A stretch of DNA of 64,000 nucleotides from Mesorhizobium sp. WSM4306 (GTDB lineage: Bacteria > Pseudomonadota > Alphaproteobacteria > Rhizobiales > Rhizobiaceae), in assembly GCF_007003975.1 (NCBI RefSeq), contig NZ_VFTC01000007.1:146882-210881 (forward strand). Direction: 5' to 3'. Position numbers and translations under genes: made by a program. Shown here one piece after another: positions 44,584 to 53,784 of the stretch (position 1 is its first letter; the number at the start of each line of letters is the position of its first letter). Under the pieces are notes generated by a model. It searched no databases, had not been told where the DNA came from, and saw only the letters and a list, made by a program, of their open reading frames with translations.

Positions 44584-45516
44584 TCAGATTGGACCGGTCA
44601 GCGTGTTGCAATCCGAAAGCTTGCCGCTTTTGTAGCCGCGCGCCAGCCAGGTCTGCCGCTGCTGCGACGTGCCGTGGTTGAAGCTTTCCGGCACGACATA
44701 GCCCTGCATCTTCTTTTGCAGCGTGTCGTCGCCGATCTGCTTGGCGGCGTTCAGCGCCTCTTCGATGTCGCCCTGTTCCAGAATGCCCTTCTGCCCGGTG
44801 AAATGCGCCCACACGCCGGCGAAGCAGTCGGCCTGCAGCTCGATCCGCACCGACATCTGATTGGCCTCGGCCTCGCCCATGGACTGCCGCATCTGGTTGA
44901 ACTTGGGCAGGATGCCGGTGAGGTTCTGGACATGGTGACCGACCTCATGGGCGATCACATAGGCCTGGGCGAAATCGCCCGAGGCACCGAACTGCTGGTC
45001 GAGCTGCTGGAAGAAGGTGGTGTCGAGATAGACCTTATGGTCGCCGGGACAATAGAACGGACCGGCGGCCGTCGAGGCGGAGCCGCAGGCCGAGCGGATC
45101 TGGCCGCTGAACAGCACCAGCTTCGGGTCCTCGTACTTCAGGCCCTGTGACTGGAAGATGCCGGTCCAGGTCTCTTCGGTCTCGGCCAGCACGGTCGCCA
45201 CGAACTGCTTCATCTCGTCGGAAGCAGGCGTGCCGGCACCCTCGTCCTGGCCGCCGCTGTTGTCGGTGATCTGGCCGCCGCCCCCCGGCAGCACACCGCC
45301 GCTGTCGCCGCTGCCCAGGATCTGCGACGGATCGAAGCCGAAATACCATCCGGCCAGCACCACAAGGATGACGAGCAGGATGCTGCCGCCGCCACCGGTG
45401 CGGCCGCCGATCGGGACGCGGAATTGGCCGGGGCTGCCGCCGCCGAAACCACCGCCGCCGCTGTCGCTGCGCTCGTCCTCGACATTGTCACTCTGACGGC
45501 GGCCCTTCCAGAGCAT
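44584..45516 (-). CDS. YpfJ-type neutral zinc metallopeptidase
   Basis: A 310-aa protein. A Gly-rich cytoplasmic start is followed by one transmembrane helix (ILLVILVVLAGWYFGF, about residues 46-61), then a periplasmic peptidase domain (PF04228 type) with the zinc motif HEVGHH in QAYVIAHEVGHHVQNLTG and the downstream third-ligand region RIELQADCFAGVWAH. Several Cys could form disulphides. Substrates are unknown. GGGGAG lies 5 bases before the ATG. Confidence 0.9.
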   Translation of the reverse strand: MLWKGRRQSDNVEDERSDSGGGGFGGGSPGQFRVPIGGRTGGGGSILLVILVVLAGWYFGFDPSQILGSGDSGGVLPGGGGQITDNSGGQDEGAGTPASDEMKQFVATVLAETEETWTGIFQSQGLKYEDPKLVLFSGQIRSACGSASTAAGPFYCPGDHKVYLDTTFFQQLDQQFGASGDFAQAYVIAHEVGHHVQNLTGILPKFNQMRQSMGEAEANQMSVRIELQADCFAGVWAHFTGQKGILEQGDIEEALNAAKQIGDDTLQKKMQGYVVPESFNHGTSQQRQTWLARGYKSGKLSDCNTLTGPI

Positions 45517-45704
45517 GGCAACTCCCCGTATGCAAAATTCCAGGCAGACCTGGCCGATGTCGTGGCCGGTCCGACCCAACAAACGAATATCCCAATGGTT
45601 GCACCAAGTCACAGTATTTTTCGTGCCGCGGCATCGCGGCTTCGCGCTCTGGTCGAGGCGGCCTGCGCGCTGTAGCATCCGGTTCGAACGGGGGTATCAG
45701 GGGC

Positions 45705-47771
45705 TTGCGGACGATCGGCCGATTTCTGTTGCTGGCGGCGCTGCTGTGCCTCGGCCCGTGGCCGGCGCGCGCCGTGACGCTCGATTCCAGCGTCGCCGTC
45801 ACCGATCCCGACACATTGCAGGCGCTCGAGCGTGGCGGCCTGTCGATCAGCCGCCTGCTCGGCCCGGCGCTGGGTCTCACCCGCGAGGTCGACAATCGCG
45901 GCCTGTTTTCGGTGCGCGCGCTGACCCCCGTGCGCAACGCCGTCAAGCAGGAGATCGCCGACGAGCCCGCCGGCAGTCCCGACCCCTATGTCGCCGCTAT
46001 GGCGAAGACGAAGGACCCCAGCCAGAAATTCAACCCCAACTACATCGACGATGACGGCTCGACGCTCGATCTGACTGGCGTCGTCAACCGCATGGACCGC
46101 GGCTATCTCGGCCACACCGAATGCGGCGAGATCAGGCTGATCTACCGTTTCCATTATTCGGTGGCGGAGAAGCCGGCGAAAGGGAAGACGGCACAACGCA
46201 TTTCGTCGCGCCTGCCGCTGACCATGAGCCTGGTCTTCAACGCCAAGCCCGGCGAGGCTCGCGCCCGCGCTTCGAGAGACCGTCCAAGCGCCACCGCCGT
46301 GTCGTGTGCCGATGTCGCCAAGCGCTGGCTGGCCGCCGGGCAAAAAGACCTTCCGCCCGATCAGCTGGCGGCCTGGCTGCGCTCCGATGAAGGTCCGCTG
46401 TCTAACGCCATGCTGAATTCATCGCAGATCATGCGGCTCGAACTCAACATGCAGGTTCTCCGGCTATCGGCCTCGAGCCGGCGCGACTTCGGCGGCCATG
46501 CCGAATATCTCCTCAAGATCTTCAAATGGGATCCGGCGACGTCCACCTTCCAGGAATCGAAGATGGAGAACCAGATCGACAGGAAGATCGTGCTGGCCGA
46601 CCGGCCGGCCTTCGCCAAATGGCTGCTAACCGACCGCAACATTTACGATCTCGATCGCGGCCGGCTGGTGATCAACGACAAATTCCTGGCGACCAGCGCC
46701 GTCTCGGTCGCGCCCGGCGGCATGAGCCGATCACAAAACAACATCGCCTATGGGCTGCTCGACGATGCCGATATCGACAAGGCGCTGCAGGACTATGTCG
46801 CCAGGGGCAACGAGCTGCGCAGCGTGAAATCGGTGGCCGGCTTCAATCTTCGCCTCAATGAGATGACCTGCACCGGCTGCCACCAGACGCATGGCATTGC
46901 CGGCTTCCACTATACCGGCGCCGATCCGGCGAGCGAGCCGCGCCGCAATGCCGTCTTCGTGCCGGGCTCGGCTGTGTTCTTCGCCGACCTGCCGCGCCGA
47001 CGCGCCATCGTCGAGGACTTCGCCGCCGGCGGTCATCCCGATTTCTCCCGCGGCTTCGCCGCCCGTCCGGACGCCAAATTCGCCGAGGCGCTGAAAGACA
47101 CCGACCTCTACAATGGCTGGGGTTCGATCTGCTATAGCGGGCAGGATGCAAGTTTCAAGGACTGGAACTGCGGCGACGGCCTGCGCTGCGCCGGCGTCCA
47201 TGAAAGCGCTATCCATCCAAGCTTTGGCACCTGCGTCAGCGAGATGGGCACCGCCGTCGGCGATCCCGTCGAGTTCGGCGAGATCAAGATGTCGAGTTGG
47301 GGCAGCGACAAATATTGCCGCCTGTCACCGGCTACCGCAAAGGCCTGCGCCATCGATCCGGCGCGCGACAAGAAACCGCCGATAAAACTCGCCGGCTATG
47401 GCGCGGCGCGCCAGCGCTACGACAATCCCGAGCAGAAGACCGGCGGCTTTCCCGGCGGCATGCTGCGCAAGGCCAGCTGCGAGAAGCTGCCCGACGAGGC
47501 AAGCTGCGGGCGGCTGGCCAAGACCGGCTTCAACGACTGCATCGCCTCGGGCAAGGACCACAAATTCTGCACCAAGGAATTCACCAAGACCGCCGGCCTG
47601 CGCGCCTGCGACAAGGCCCATCCGTGCCGCGAGGACTATATCTGCACCGCCGGCTACGACGATCTGGCCGAGGCCAAGCCCGGCAAGGGCACCTGCATTC
47701 CGCCCTATTTCATCTTCCAGTTCCGCGTCGACGGCCATCCGCGCAGTTGGGTGCAGGACACCGAGGAGTAA
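45705..47771 (+). CDS. large exported protein with one CXXCH haem motif
   Basis: A 688-aa protein starting at TTG with a Sec signal peptide (FLLLAALLCLGPWPARA). A single c-type haem-binding motif CTGCH is at residues 389-393 (EMTCTGCHQTHGIAG). The C-terminal third is Cys-rich (about 14 Cys, for example CYSGQDASFKDWNCGDGLRC and CDKAHPCREDYICTAGYDDL), probably disulphide-bonded. I do not recognise an enzyme family; a periplasmic electron-transfer or substrate-binding role is possible. AGGGGC directly precedes the TTG, closer than usual, so the exact start is uncertain. Confidence 0.75.
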   Translation: MRTIGRFLLLAALLCLGPWPARAVTLDSSVAVTDPDTLQALERGGLSISRLLGPALGLTREVDNRGLFSVRALTPVRNAVKQEIADEPAGSPDPYVAAMAKTKDPSQKFNPNYIDDDGSTLDLTGVVNRMDRGYLGHTECGEIRLIYRFHYSVAEKPAKGKTAQRISSRLPLTMSLVFNAKPGEARARASRDRPSATAVSCADVAKRWLAAGQKDLPPDQLAAWLRSDEGPLSNAMLNSSQIMRLELNMQVLRLSASSRRDFGGHAEYLLKIFKWDPATSTFQESKMENQIDRKIVLADRPAFAKWLLTDRNIYDLDRGRLVINDKFLATSAVSVAPGGMSRSQNNIAYGLLDDADIDKALQDYVARGNELRSVKSVAGFNLRLNEMTCTGCHQTHGIAGFHYTGADPASEPRRNAVFVPGSAVFFADLPRRRAIVEDFAAGGHPDFSRGFAARPDAKFAEALKDTDLYNGWGSICYSGQDASFKDWNCGDGLRCAGVHESAIHPSFGTCVSEMGTAVGDPVEFGEIKMSSWGSDKYCRLSPATAKACAIDPARDKKPPIKLAGYGAARQRYDNPEQKTGGFPGGMLRKASCEKLPDEASCGRLAKTGFNDCIASGKDHKFCTKEFTKTAGLRACDKAHPCREDYICTAGYDDLAEAKPGKGTCIPPYFIFQFRVDGHPRSWVQDTEE

Positions 47772-47802
47772 GCGGCGCCGTTGTCGCCTTTCGAGCGAGA
47801 AC

Positions 47803-47991
47803 TCAGCTCTTCTGCTTGGTGCCGGCGCTCTTGCCGTCCGAGCTTTTGGAGCGTTCCTCGAAACGCGCGGCGCCCTTCTTCAGCGGCCGGCCGGTTTCGG
47901 CTTCGGTCTTGCGCTCATCCTTTGCAGCCGCCTGCTTCAATCCTCTGGCAGCTTGCTTGCCCTTCGCGTTCGGTGCCTGTTCAACGCCCAT
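47803..47991 (-). CDS. 62-aa highly basic protein of unknown function
   Basis: A small Lys/Ala/Glu-rich, probably disordered protein (MGVEQAPNAKGKQAARGLKQ...SGTKQKS style ending). No known domain. A textbook GGAGG site 5 bases before the ATG at 47991 supports it as a real gene and rules for this start over an in-frame ATG at 48036. It is convergent with the haem protein gene, 31 bases apart. Confidence 0.6.
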   Translation of the reverse strand: MGVEQAPNAKGKQAARGLKQAAAKDERKTEAETGRPLKKGAARFEERSKSSDGKSAGTKQKS

Positions 47992-48083
47992 CGTTTCCTC
48001 CCTTGTCGCGCACCAATCGCGCGACGTCAGGAGCAACGTGCGTAAGGTGTGGAGGTTCCGGTGAACTTCGAGCGAGCGGGGCT

Positions 48084-48539
48084 TTAGCGTGGCGCGATCA
48101 TCGCCTTGCGAAACGCTTCCAGCGTCTCGGCGCTGACATGATGCTCGATGCCTTCGGCATCGATGCGCGCCGTCTCGGCGCTGACGCCGAGCGAGCGTAG
48201 AAACGCCTCCACCGTCTGGTGGCGGATGCGGCTTTCCTCCGCCACCTTGCGGCCGGCATCGGTCAGGAACACGCCGCGATACGGTTTTCTGGAGACCAGC
48301 CCGTCAGCGCACAGCCTGGTCAGCATCTTGGCCACCGTCGGCTGGGCGACACCAAGCCTTGCCGCGATATCGACCTGACGCGCCTCATTGCCGTCCTCGA
48401 TCAGGTCGGCGATCAGCTCGACGTAGTCCTCGACCAGCGCGCTGCGGCGCGCCTCGCGCGTATGCCGGAAGCCTTCGGAATGGACATTGGCATCCGGAAG
48501 CGGCTCCTCGCGTCGAACCGGTTTGTGCTTCAGCGCCAA
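48084..48539 (-). CDS. mntR: manganese-responsive regulator MntR (DtxR family)
   Basis: A 151-aa metalloregulator. The winged helix is clear ([35 protein letters not shown]) and is followed by the dimerisation and metal-binding part with [16 protein letters not shown] and [10 protein letters not shown] (Glu-x2-His-His). I set the start at a TTG (48539) because AAGGAG lies 6 bases upstream and the length then matches MntR; the frame stays open to an ATG at 48713 and beyond, but that stretch is unlike the family and has no ribosome-binding site. Divergent mntH is the expected target. Confidence 0.85.
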   Translation of the reverse strand: MALKHKPVRREEPLPDANVHSEGFRHTREARRSALVEDYVELIADLIEDGNEARQVDIAARLGVAQPTVAKMLTRLCADGLVSRKPYRGVFLTDAGRKVAEESRIRHQTVEAFLRSLGVSAETARIDAEGIEHHVSAETLEAFRKAMIAPR

Positions 48540-48703
48540 TACGCGCTCCTTCCTGGCTTTCGACAAATCAATCAGCCTTTGCCATTCATAGCACGGGCTT
48601 AACTGCTCCAGCCGTTTATTTGCATTCCATGGCAGGCGCAACCGGCGTTTGCGATCCACCTTCGTCCACTCACCGATGAGGCCATGAAAAGCACATACAA
48701 TGA

Positions 48704-48723
48704 AATATAGCATATTGCATAAT
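48704..48723. promoter_or_regulatory. candidate MntR operator upstream of mntH
   Basis: AATATAGCATATTGCATAAT is an imperfect palindrome (ATATAGCA / TGCATAAT, 6 of 8) in the AT-rich part of the mntR-mntH gap, 23 bases before the preferred mntH start. Position and composition fit a Mn-dependent repressor site; the exact consensus for this genus is not known to me. Confidence 0.45.
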
Positions 48724-48745
48724 GTTGAGCCCTGGCATAGATAGG

Positions 48746-50140
48746 ATGGCAGATACCAATCCATTCAGTGGAAAGCCGTACATGTCCGAAGCCGACGCAA
48801 CCGTTGGATCAACCTGGCGATTTGACAGGGCGGAAGACAATCCGCCCAGCCTGCGCGAGGTGAATTCGACGATCGCGGTGCCGCAATCCGGCGTCTGGTT
48901 CCGCCGTCTGTTCGCCTTCATCGGGCCGGGCTACATGGTTTCGGTCGGCTATATGGACCCGGGCAACTGGGCGACCGATCTCGCCGGCGGCGCGCAGTTC
49001 GGCTACACGCTTTTGTTCATCATCATGCTGTCCAACCTGATGGCGATCCTGCTGCAGGCGCTCGCCGCCCGGCTTGGCATCGCCACCGGCCGCGACCTCG
49101 CCCAGGCTTGCCGCGCCTACTATCCGCGTCCCGTCAGTTTCGTGCTGTGGATCGCCTGTGAACTGGCCATCATCGCCTGCGACCTCGCCGAAGTCATCGG
49201 CACGGCGATTGCGCTGCAGCTTCTGTTCGGCATTCCGCTGATCGGCGGCGCCGTGCTGACGGCGCTCGACGCCTTCATCGTGCTTTTGTTAATGAACAAG
49301 GGTTTCCGCTATCTCGAAGCCTTCGTCATCGCGCTTCTGATCATCATCTTCGGCTGCTTCGCCATCCAGATCTTTGCCGCCGCTCCGCCGGTCGGCTCGA
49401 TCCTGCATTCGATGTTCGTGCCGTCGACGGAGATCGTCACCAACCCGGCGATGCTCTACATCGCGATCGGCATCATCGGCGCCACGGTCATGCCGCACAA
49501 TCTCTATTTGCACTCCTCGATCGTGCAGACACGCGCTTATGAGCGGACCGAAAAGGGCAAGCGCGACGCCATCAAATGGGCGACGACCGACTCGACCATC
49601 GCGCTGATCCTGGCGCTGTTCGTCAACGCTTCGATCCTGATCGTCTCGGCTGTCGCCTTCCACGGCACCGGCCATCAGGACGTCGCCGAAATCGGCCAGG
49701 CCTTCGAACTCCTCTCGCCGCTGCTTGGCCTCGGCATCGCCTCGATCCTGTTTGCGGTGGCGCTGCTGGCCTCCGGCCTCAACTCGACGGTTACGGCAAC
49801 GCTTGCCGGTCAGATCGTCATGGAAGGCTTCCTGCGCCTGCGCATCCCGCAATGGGCGCGCCGGTTGCTGACGCGCGGCATCGCCATCGTTCCAGTGGTG
49901 GTCGTCACCGCGCTCTATGGCGAAAAGGGCACCGGCCAGTTGCTGGTCTTCAGCCAGGTGATCCTGTCGATGCAGCTTCCCTTCGCGGTCATCCCGCTGG
50001 TGCAGTTTGTCTCCGACAAGAAAAAGATGGGCAACCTTGCCATTCCGCGCGGCGTGGCGGCCCTCGCCTGGGTGGTCGCGGCGATCATACTGGTGCTCAA
50101 CTTCAAGCTGCTCTACGACACCGTCTTCGGCGTCGGCTGA
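48746..50140 (+). CDS. mntH: Nramp-type Mn2+/divalent metal:H+ symporter
   Basis: A 464-aa transporter with about eleven membrane helices. The helix-1 metal-binding motif DPGNW is in [20 protein letters not shown], and the helix-6 motif MPHN is in [20 protein letters not shown]. It imports Mn2+ with protons in low manganese. Possible starts are 48722, 48746 and 48782; I chose 48746 ([10 protein letters not shown]) because 48722 lies inside the candidate operator. It is divergent from mntR. Confidence 0.93.
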   Translation: MADTNPFSGKPYMSEADATVGSTWRFDRAEDNPPSLREVNSTIAVPQSGVWFRRLFAFIGPGYMVSVGYMDPGNWATDLAGGAQFGYTLLFIIMLSNLMAILLQALAARLGIATGRDLAQACRAYYPRPVSFVLWIACELAIIACDLAEVIGTAIALQLLFGIPLIGGAVLTALDAFIVLLLMNKGFRYLEAFVIALLIIIFGCFAIQIFAAAPPVGSILHSMFVPSTEIVTNPAMLYIAIGIIGATVMPHNLYLHSSIVQTRAYERTEKGKRDAIKWATTDSTIALILALFVNASILIVSAVAFHGTGHQDVAEIGQAFELLSPLLGLGIASILFAVALLASGLNSTVTATLAGQIVMEGFLRLRIPQWARRLLTRGIAIVPVVVVTALYGEKGTGQLLVFSQVILSMQLPFAVIPLVQFVSDKKKMGNLAIPRGVAALAWVVAAIILVLNFKLLYDTVFGVG

Positions 50141-50195
50141 ATTTCCCCTTCCCGACCGCGACAAACCGGCGGCCCGCGCTATCTTATCCCCCACC

Positions 50196-51056
50196 ATGAC
50201 CGAGGTCGAAGACGCCAGGAAATTCTATGCGCGGTTGATGGCGGCCAGTGCCGGCTCGGCCGATCCGCGTCTCGAACAGGCTTTCGCCACGGTGCCGCGC
50301 GAGGCCTTTCTCGGCCCCGGACCGTGGACGGTCGTCGCCGGCAGGGCGCTGATCACCGGCAACGGCAAGATTATGACGCCGAGCGCCGATCCGGTTCACA
50401 TCTATCAGGACGTGCTGGTGGCGCTCGATGCCGACAAGGGCATCAACAATGGCGAGCCCTCCCTGCACGCCATGTGGATCGGCAGGATCGCCCCCAGACC
50501 GGGTGAGGCCGTCACCCATGTCGGCGCCGGCACCGGCTACTACACCGCCTTGCTGGCACGGCTGGTTTCGCCTGGCACGGTCACCGCCTTCGAACTGGAG
50601 GCCGACCTTGCCGCCAAAGCGACAAAGAACCTCGAAACCTATGACAATGTCAGCGTCATTCACGGTGATGCCGTCACGAGCGATCTGCCGCCTTCCGACA
50701 TCATCTATGTCAACGCTGGCATCATCGCCCCGCCGGTTGCCTGGCTGCGAGCGCTAAAGCCCGGCGGCCGCATGATCTTTCCCTGGCGCCCGTCCCAGAG
50801 CGTCGGCCTTGCCGTGACGGTGACCCGCACCGATAAGGGCTTTGCCTGCGACCCGTTCATGCGCTCATGGTTCATCCCTTGCGTCGGCGCCTCGGTCGCC
50901 AACTCGGCGGCGAAAATCCCCGACCTCCAGCTAGCGGCGCGAAGCCGCTCCATCTGGCTGACATCAGACAGGGCGCCGGACCGCACCGCCACCGCTGTCA
51001 TCGGCGACGTCTGGTTTTCGTCGCAGGCGCTTGGCGGCAGGCGACAGCGGCAATAG
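50196..51056 (+). CDS. protein-L-isoaspartate O-methyltransferase-like (Pcm family) SAM methyltransferase
   Basis: A 286-aa protein. The SAM-binding motif I is VTHVGAGTGYYTALLARL at about residue 105, preceded by FATVPREAFLGPGPW, the substrate-gate region of Pcm. It is longer than classical Pcm (about 210 aa) because of a C-terminal extension that ends in basic residues (GGRRQRQ), so it may be a Pcm-like enzyme with another substrate. It follows mntH by 55 bases on the same strand and could be co-transcribed. Confidence 0.85.
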   Translation: MTEVEDARKFYARLMAASAGSADPRLEQAFATVPREAFLGPGPWTVVAGRALITGNGKIMTPSADPVHIYQDVLVALDADKGINNGEPSLHAMWIGRIAPRPGEAVTHVGAGTGYYTALLARLVSPGTVTAFELEADLAAKATKNLETYDNVSVIHGDAVTSDLPPSDIIYVNAGIIAPPVAWLRALKPGGRMIFPWRPSQSVGLAVTVTRTDKGFACDPFMRSWFIPCVGASVANSAAKIPDLQLAARSRSIWLTSDRAPDRTATAVIGDVWFSSQALGGRRQRQ

Positions 51057-51174
51057 GTATTTTGCATCGGCGAGCGGCGATTTTTTACCCGGGCCTGTCG
51101 GACTGCCGCCTGCCCGTCCGTCCTTGGATCGAAGTCCGGCCCGACGGCCCGGGCCAAAGAGAAGGAAAAATCCA

Positions 51175-51825
51175 ATGAGGAAGATCATCGCCGCCACCTT
51201 CGTCAGCCTAGACGGCGTCATGCAAGCGCCAGGCGGTCCGGAAGAGGATCCGGTTGGCGGCTTCGAGTTCGGCGGCTGGACCTTCCATTATTTTGACGAG
51301 GTCGCGGGCGTCGCGATGGAAGAACTCTTCTCCAAACCCTTCGCGCTGCTGCTCGGCCGCAGAACCTACGACATCTTCGCCGCGTACTGGCCTTACCAGA
51401 AAGATGCGATCGGAGATGCCTTCAACCCTGCGATCAAATATGTGGCGACGCATCGGCCGGACAGCCTGACCTGGGAGAACACACAATGGCTTGGGGAAGA
51501 TGTCGTCGCGGCATTGCGCCGCCTCAAGCAGGAAGATGGACCTGACCTGCTCATCCAGGGTTCGGGCGAGCTGATCCAGACTTTGCTGGCCAACGGGCTG
51601 ATCGACGAGATACGGCTGATGATCTTCCCGCTGCTGCTGGGCAAGGGCAAGCGGCTGTTCGGCGACAACGCGATGCCGGCCGCCTTCAAGCTCGTCAAGT
51701 CGCAAGCCACCACCACCGGCGTCATCATGGCGACCTACGAACGATCAGGCGAGATCAAGGTTGGATCGTTTGTCACGCAGGAGCCGTCCGAGGCTGAACT
51801 CGAGCGGCGCAAGAACTGGAAGTGA
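51175..51825 (+). CDS. dihydrofolate reductase-fold (RibD C-terminal) family protein
   Basis: A 216-aa protein with the RibD_C/DHFR-like fold: KIIAATFVSLDGVMQAPGGP at the N-terminus, LLLGRRTYDIFAAYWP near residue 62, LLIQGSGELIQTLLANGLID near residue 123, and IFPLLLGKGKRLF near residue 150. Stand-alone members are NADPH-binding proteins of uncertain substrate. GAAGGA lies 8 bases before the ATG. It is followed by a repeat-rich gap. Confidence 0.87.
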   Translation: MRKIIAATFVSLDGVMQAPGGPEEDPVGGFEFGGWTFHYFDEVAGVAMEELFSKPFALLLGRRTYDIFAAYWPYQKDAIGDAFNPAIKYVATHRPDSLTWENTQWLGEDVVAALRRLKQEDGPDLLIQGSGELIQTLLANGLIDEIRLMIFPLLLGKGKRLFGDNAMPAAFKLVKSQATTTGVIMATYERSGEIKVGSFVTQEPSEAELERRKNWK

Positions 51826-51836
51826 TTGGTTCTTTC

Positions 51837-51996
51837 TCCCCGTCACTATACGGGGAGAAATGCCCGGCAGGGCAATGAGGGGCAGCGCTGCCCTCGCCAA
51901 TTCACGAAACGTCTGTGGAGCTAAAACGGATCGGTTCGCGCCGCCCCTCATCCGCCTGCCGGCACCTTCTCCCCGTATAGTGACGGGGAGAAGGCC
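51837..51996. repeat. inverted-repeat intergenic element, family B (complete)
   Basis: The left arm begins CTCCCCGTCACTATACGGGG and continues AGAAATGCCCGGCAGGGCAA and GAGGGGCAGCGC; the right arm is its inverted copy ending CCCCGTATAGTGACGGGGAG. The two arms enclose about 60 bases. A half-element with the same sequence is at 63459, and a related element at 59606-59763. No ORF or transposase; probably a REP/MITE-like repeat. Confidence 0.75.
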
Positions 51997-52002
51997 GTAC
52001 CC

Positions 52003-52872
52003 TCAAGCCGCCACCGCCCGTCGGGCTAGTCCATCCCGGATATACCGCGCGAACTCCTGCGCGGCCGGCGCCACGCCAAATCTTGGCAGGTGCAGATTGA
52101 TCGAGAAATTCGGCAGCGACGGCAGGCCTGAATCGAAAGGCAGAATGTCGAGGTCGGCCGGCACGGTGGAGGCGAGCCACGTGGTGACGGCGAGGTCGGA
52201 GCGTACCGTCGCGGTCGTGGCATCGATGTTACCGTTTTCGAACACGGTGCGCCATTCCAGCCCGTGTTCGTTCAGCGCCGACAGCACCACCGGGCGGAAG
52301 GCGCAGGTGTCGGCGACGATCGACACCGGCAGCGGTCGCTTGGCGCGGGCAACGCCGCCCTTCGCCCCGACCCAGACCAGCCGCTCGATGGCGAGGCACT
52401 CGCCGGCCGACGGGCCAACCCGTTCTTCGATGACGGCAAGATCGATGGTGCCGGCCGCAAGGGCAGCAGTAAGGTCCGGCGAGGCAGCACAGAGCAGCGA
52501 AATCTCGACCCGCGGATAGGCCTCGGCATAGGCCTTCAGCACCGGCGCCAGCAAGGTGCCGACAAGGTCATAGGGCACGCCGAGCCGCACCTGGCCGGCA
52601 ACTTCCGTGCCCGCCATCTCGGTCCAGATTTCGTCATTGAGGCCAAGCAGCCGCTTGGCCTTGCCGAGCAATCGCTCGCCGGCCCGCGTCAGCCGCAAGC
52701 CGCGCCGGTCGCGCTCGAACAGGCTGCAGCCGAGCGCCTCCTCCAGCCGCTTGACCTGCTGGCTGACGGCGCCTTGCGTCAGGTGAAGGGCGTTCGCCGC
52801 CGCCGTCATGCTGGCCTTGTCGGCGACGATGACGAAGGTGCGGATTAGCGCCATGTCGAGATTGCGGATCAT
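52003..52872 (-). CDS. LysR family regulator (next to LysE exporter)
   Basis: A 289-aa LysR-type regulator. The helix-turn-helix is at about 5-65 (MALIRTFVIVADKASMTAAA, LTQGAVSQQVKRLEEALG), then the effector domain from about residue 90 (GQVRLGVPYDLVGTLLAPVL). It is divergent from a LysE-family exporter; in such pairs the regulator senses the exported amino acid. A perfect operator palindrome lies at its 5' end. The start at 52872 was chosen over further upstream codons because it gives the standard N-terminal length. Confidence 0.88.
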   Translation of the reverse strand: MIRNLDMALIRTFVIVADKASMTAAANALHLTQGAVSQQVKRLEEALGCSLFERDRRGLRLTRAGERLLGKAKRLLGLNDEIWTEMAGTEVAGQVRLGVPYDLVGTLLAPVLKAYAEAYPRVEISLLCAASPDLTAALAAGTIDLAVIEERVGPSAGECLAIERLVWVGAKGGVARAKRPLPVSIVADTCAFRPVVLSALNEHGLEWRTVFENGNIDATTATVRSDLAVTTWLASTVPADLDILPFDSGLPSLPNFSINLHLPRFGVAPAAQEFARYIRDGLARRAVAA

Positions 52873-52873
52873 G

Positions 52874-52894
52874 ATTAGCATTATATCTGCTAAT
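52874..52894. promoter_or_regulatory. LysR operator, perfect ATTAGCA-N7-TGCTAAT palindrome
   Basis: ATTAGCA (52874-52880) and TGCTAAT (52888-52894) are exact reverse complements around TTATATC, which contains the T-N11-A core of LysR boxes. It abuts the lysR start codon and lies 75 bases before the lysE-like gene. Confidence 0.8.
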
Positions 52895-52968
52895 GCCAGC
52901 CATCGCAAACATTGCATTTACTGAAGTAGGCGGCGGTCTAACATGGGGCCTTCTACGAAGGACGCCCC

Positions 52969-53568
52969 ATGCTCCAGCCCATCCTGCCGCTCATCCTGTT
53001 TGCCTTCGTGGCTACCGCCACGCCAGGCATCGCGACCACCTTGTCCACCGCTTCGGGCGCGCAGTTCGGCTTTCGCCGTTCTGTGCCGCTGATGGCCGGC
53101 AGTGCCGCCGGCCTTGCCACGGTAACGGGTGCCGCCGCCGCCGGGCTCGCCGGCCTGCTGCTCGCCATGCCGTCGCTGCAGCTGGCGATGAAGATCATCG
53201 GCTCGCTCTATCTCATCTGGCTGGCCGTCAAGATCGGCCGCGCCGGGCCGCCCAATCTCGATGTGACGATGGCCAAGCCGAACAGCTTCTTCGGCGGCGC
53301 CGGCATCCAATGGATGAACCCGAAAGGCTGGGCGATGGGATTGGGTGCCGCGGCCTCGTTCGCGGCGCTGGCCGACGGACCGGGACAACTGGCTTTGCTG
53401 CTCGGCTCGACCTTCGGCCTGACGGCTGCGATCTCGCTGTCCGTCTGGTGCGTGGCGGGCATGGTGCTGGCACGGCTGCTCAAGACCGAATGGCAATGGC
53501 GCGCGCTCAACATCGTGCTGGCGCTGGTGCTGGCGGCCTCGATCATTCCGATGTGGCGAGGGGCTTGA
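52969..53568 (+). CDS. LysE/RhtB family amino-acid exporter
   Basis: A 199-aa inner-membrane protein with about six helices. LFAFVATATPGIATTLSTAS with the family's TPGP-like motif (here ATPGIA) and GAQFGFRRSVPLMAGSAAGL, then SLYLIWLAVKIGR and GAGIQWMNPKGWAMGLGAA (NPK motif), are typical of LysE/RhtB. The exported amino acid is unknown. The divergent LysR gene and the shared palindrome suggest inducible expression. Confidence 0.87.
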   Translation: MLQPILPLILFAFVATATPGIATTLSTASGAQFGFRRSVPLMAGSAAGLATVTGAAAAGLAGLLLAMPSLQLAMKIIGSLYLIWLAVKIGRAGPPNLDVTMAKPNSFFGGAGIQWMNPKGWAMGLGAAASFAALADGPGQLALLLGSTFGLTAAISLSVWCVAGMVLARLLKTEWQWRALNIVLALVLAASIIPMWRGA

Positions 53569-53581
53569 GGTGCGAGGCCTG

Positions 53582-53772
53582 GCAGGACTGGGGTTCCTCG
53601 CCCCCGCAAAGCGGGGGAGAGGTGGCCGCGAAGCGGACGGAGCGGAGGCAGCGCGGCGGGTGAAAACCAGGTGCGTTTCTTTCAACGCCTCTAGCTTGAC
53701 GTAGGGCGTCCCCCTCTCCGTCTCGGCTTCGCCGAGCCACCTCTCCCCCACATCCGTGGGGGCGAGGAACCT
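53582..53772. repeat. inverted pair of intergenic palindromic repeats, family C
   Basis: GGTTCCTCGCCCCCGCAAAG continuing to CGGGGGAGAGGTGGC at the left recurs in inverted form at the right, GCCACCTCTCCCCCACATCC continuing to GTGGGGGCGAGGAACC. Each copy contains its own hairpin (CCCCC...GGGGG). They fill the gap between the convergent LysE-like and SDR genes; there is no protein-coding content here. Confidence 0.75.
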
Positions 53773-53784
53773 GCTCCCTTCAAC

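Noticed and set aside
48540..48764. ATG-initiated N-terminal extension of MntR
   Set aside because: It lacks a ribosome-binding site, runs through the mntH promoter region and does not resemble DtxR-family sequence; the TTG with AAGGAG explains the gene better.
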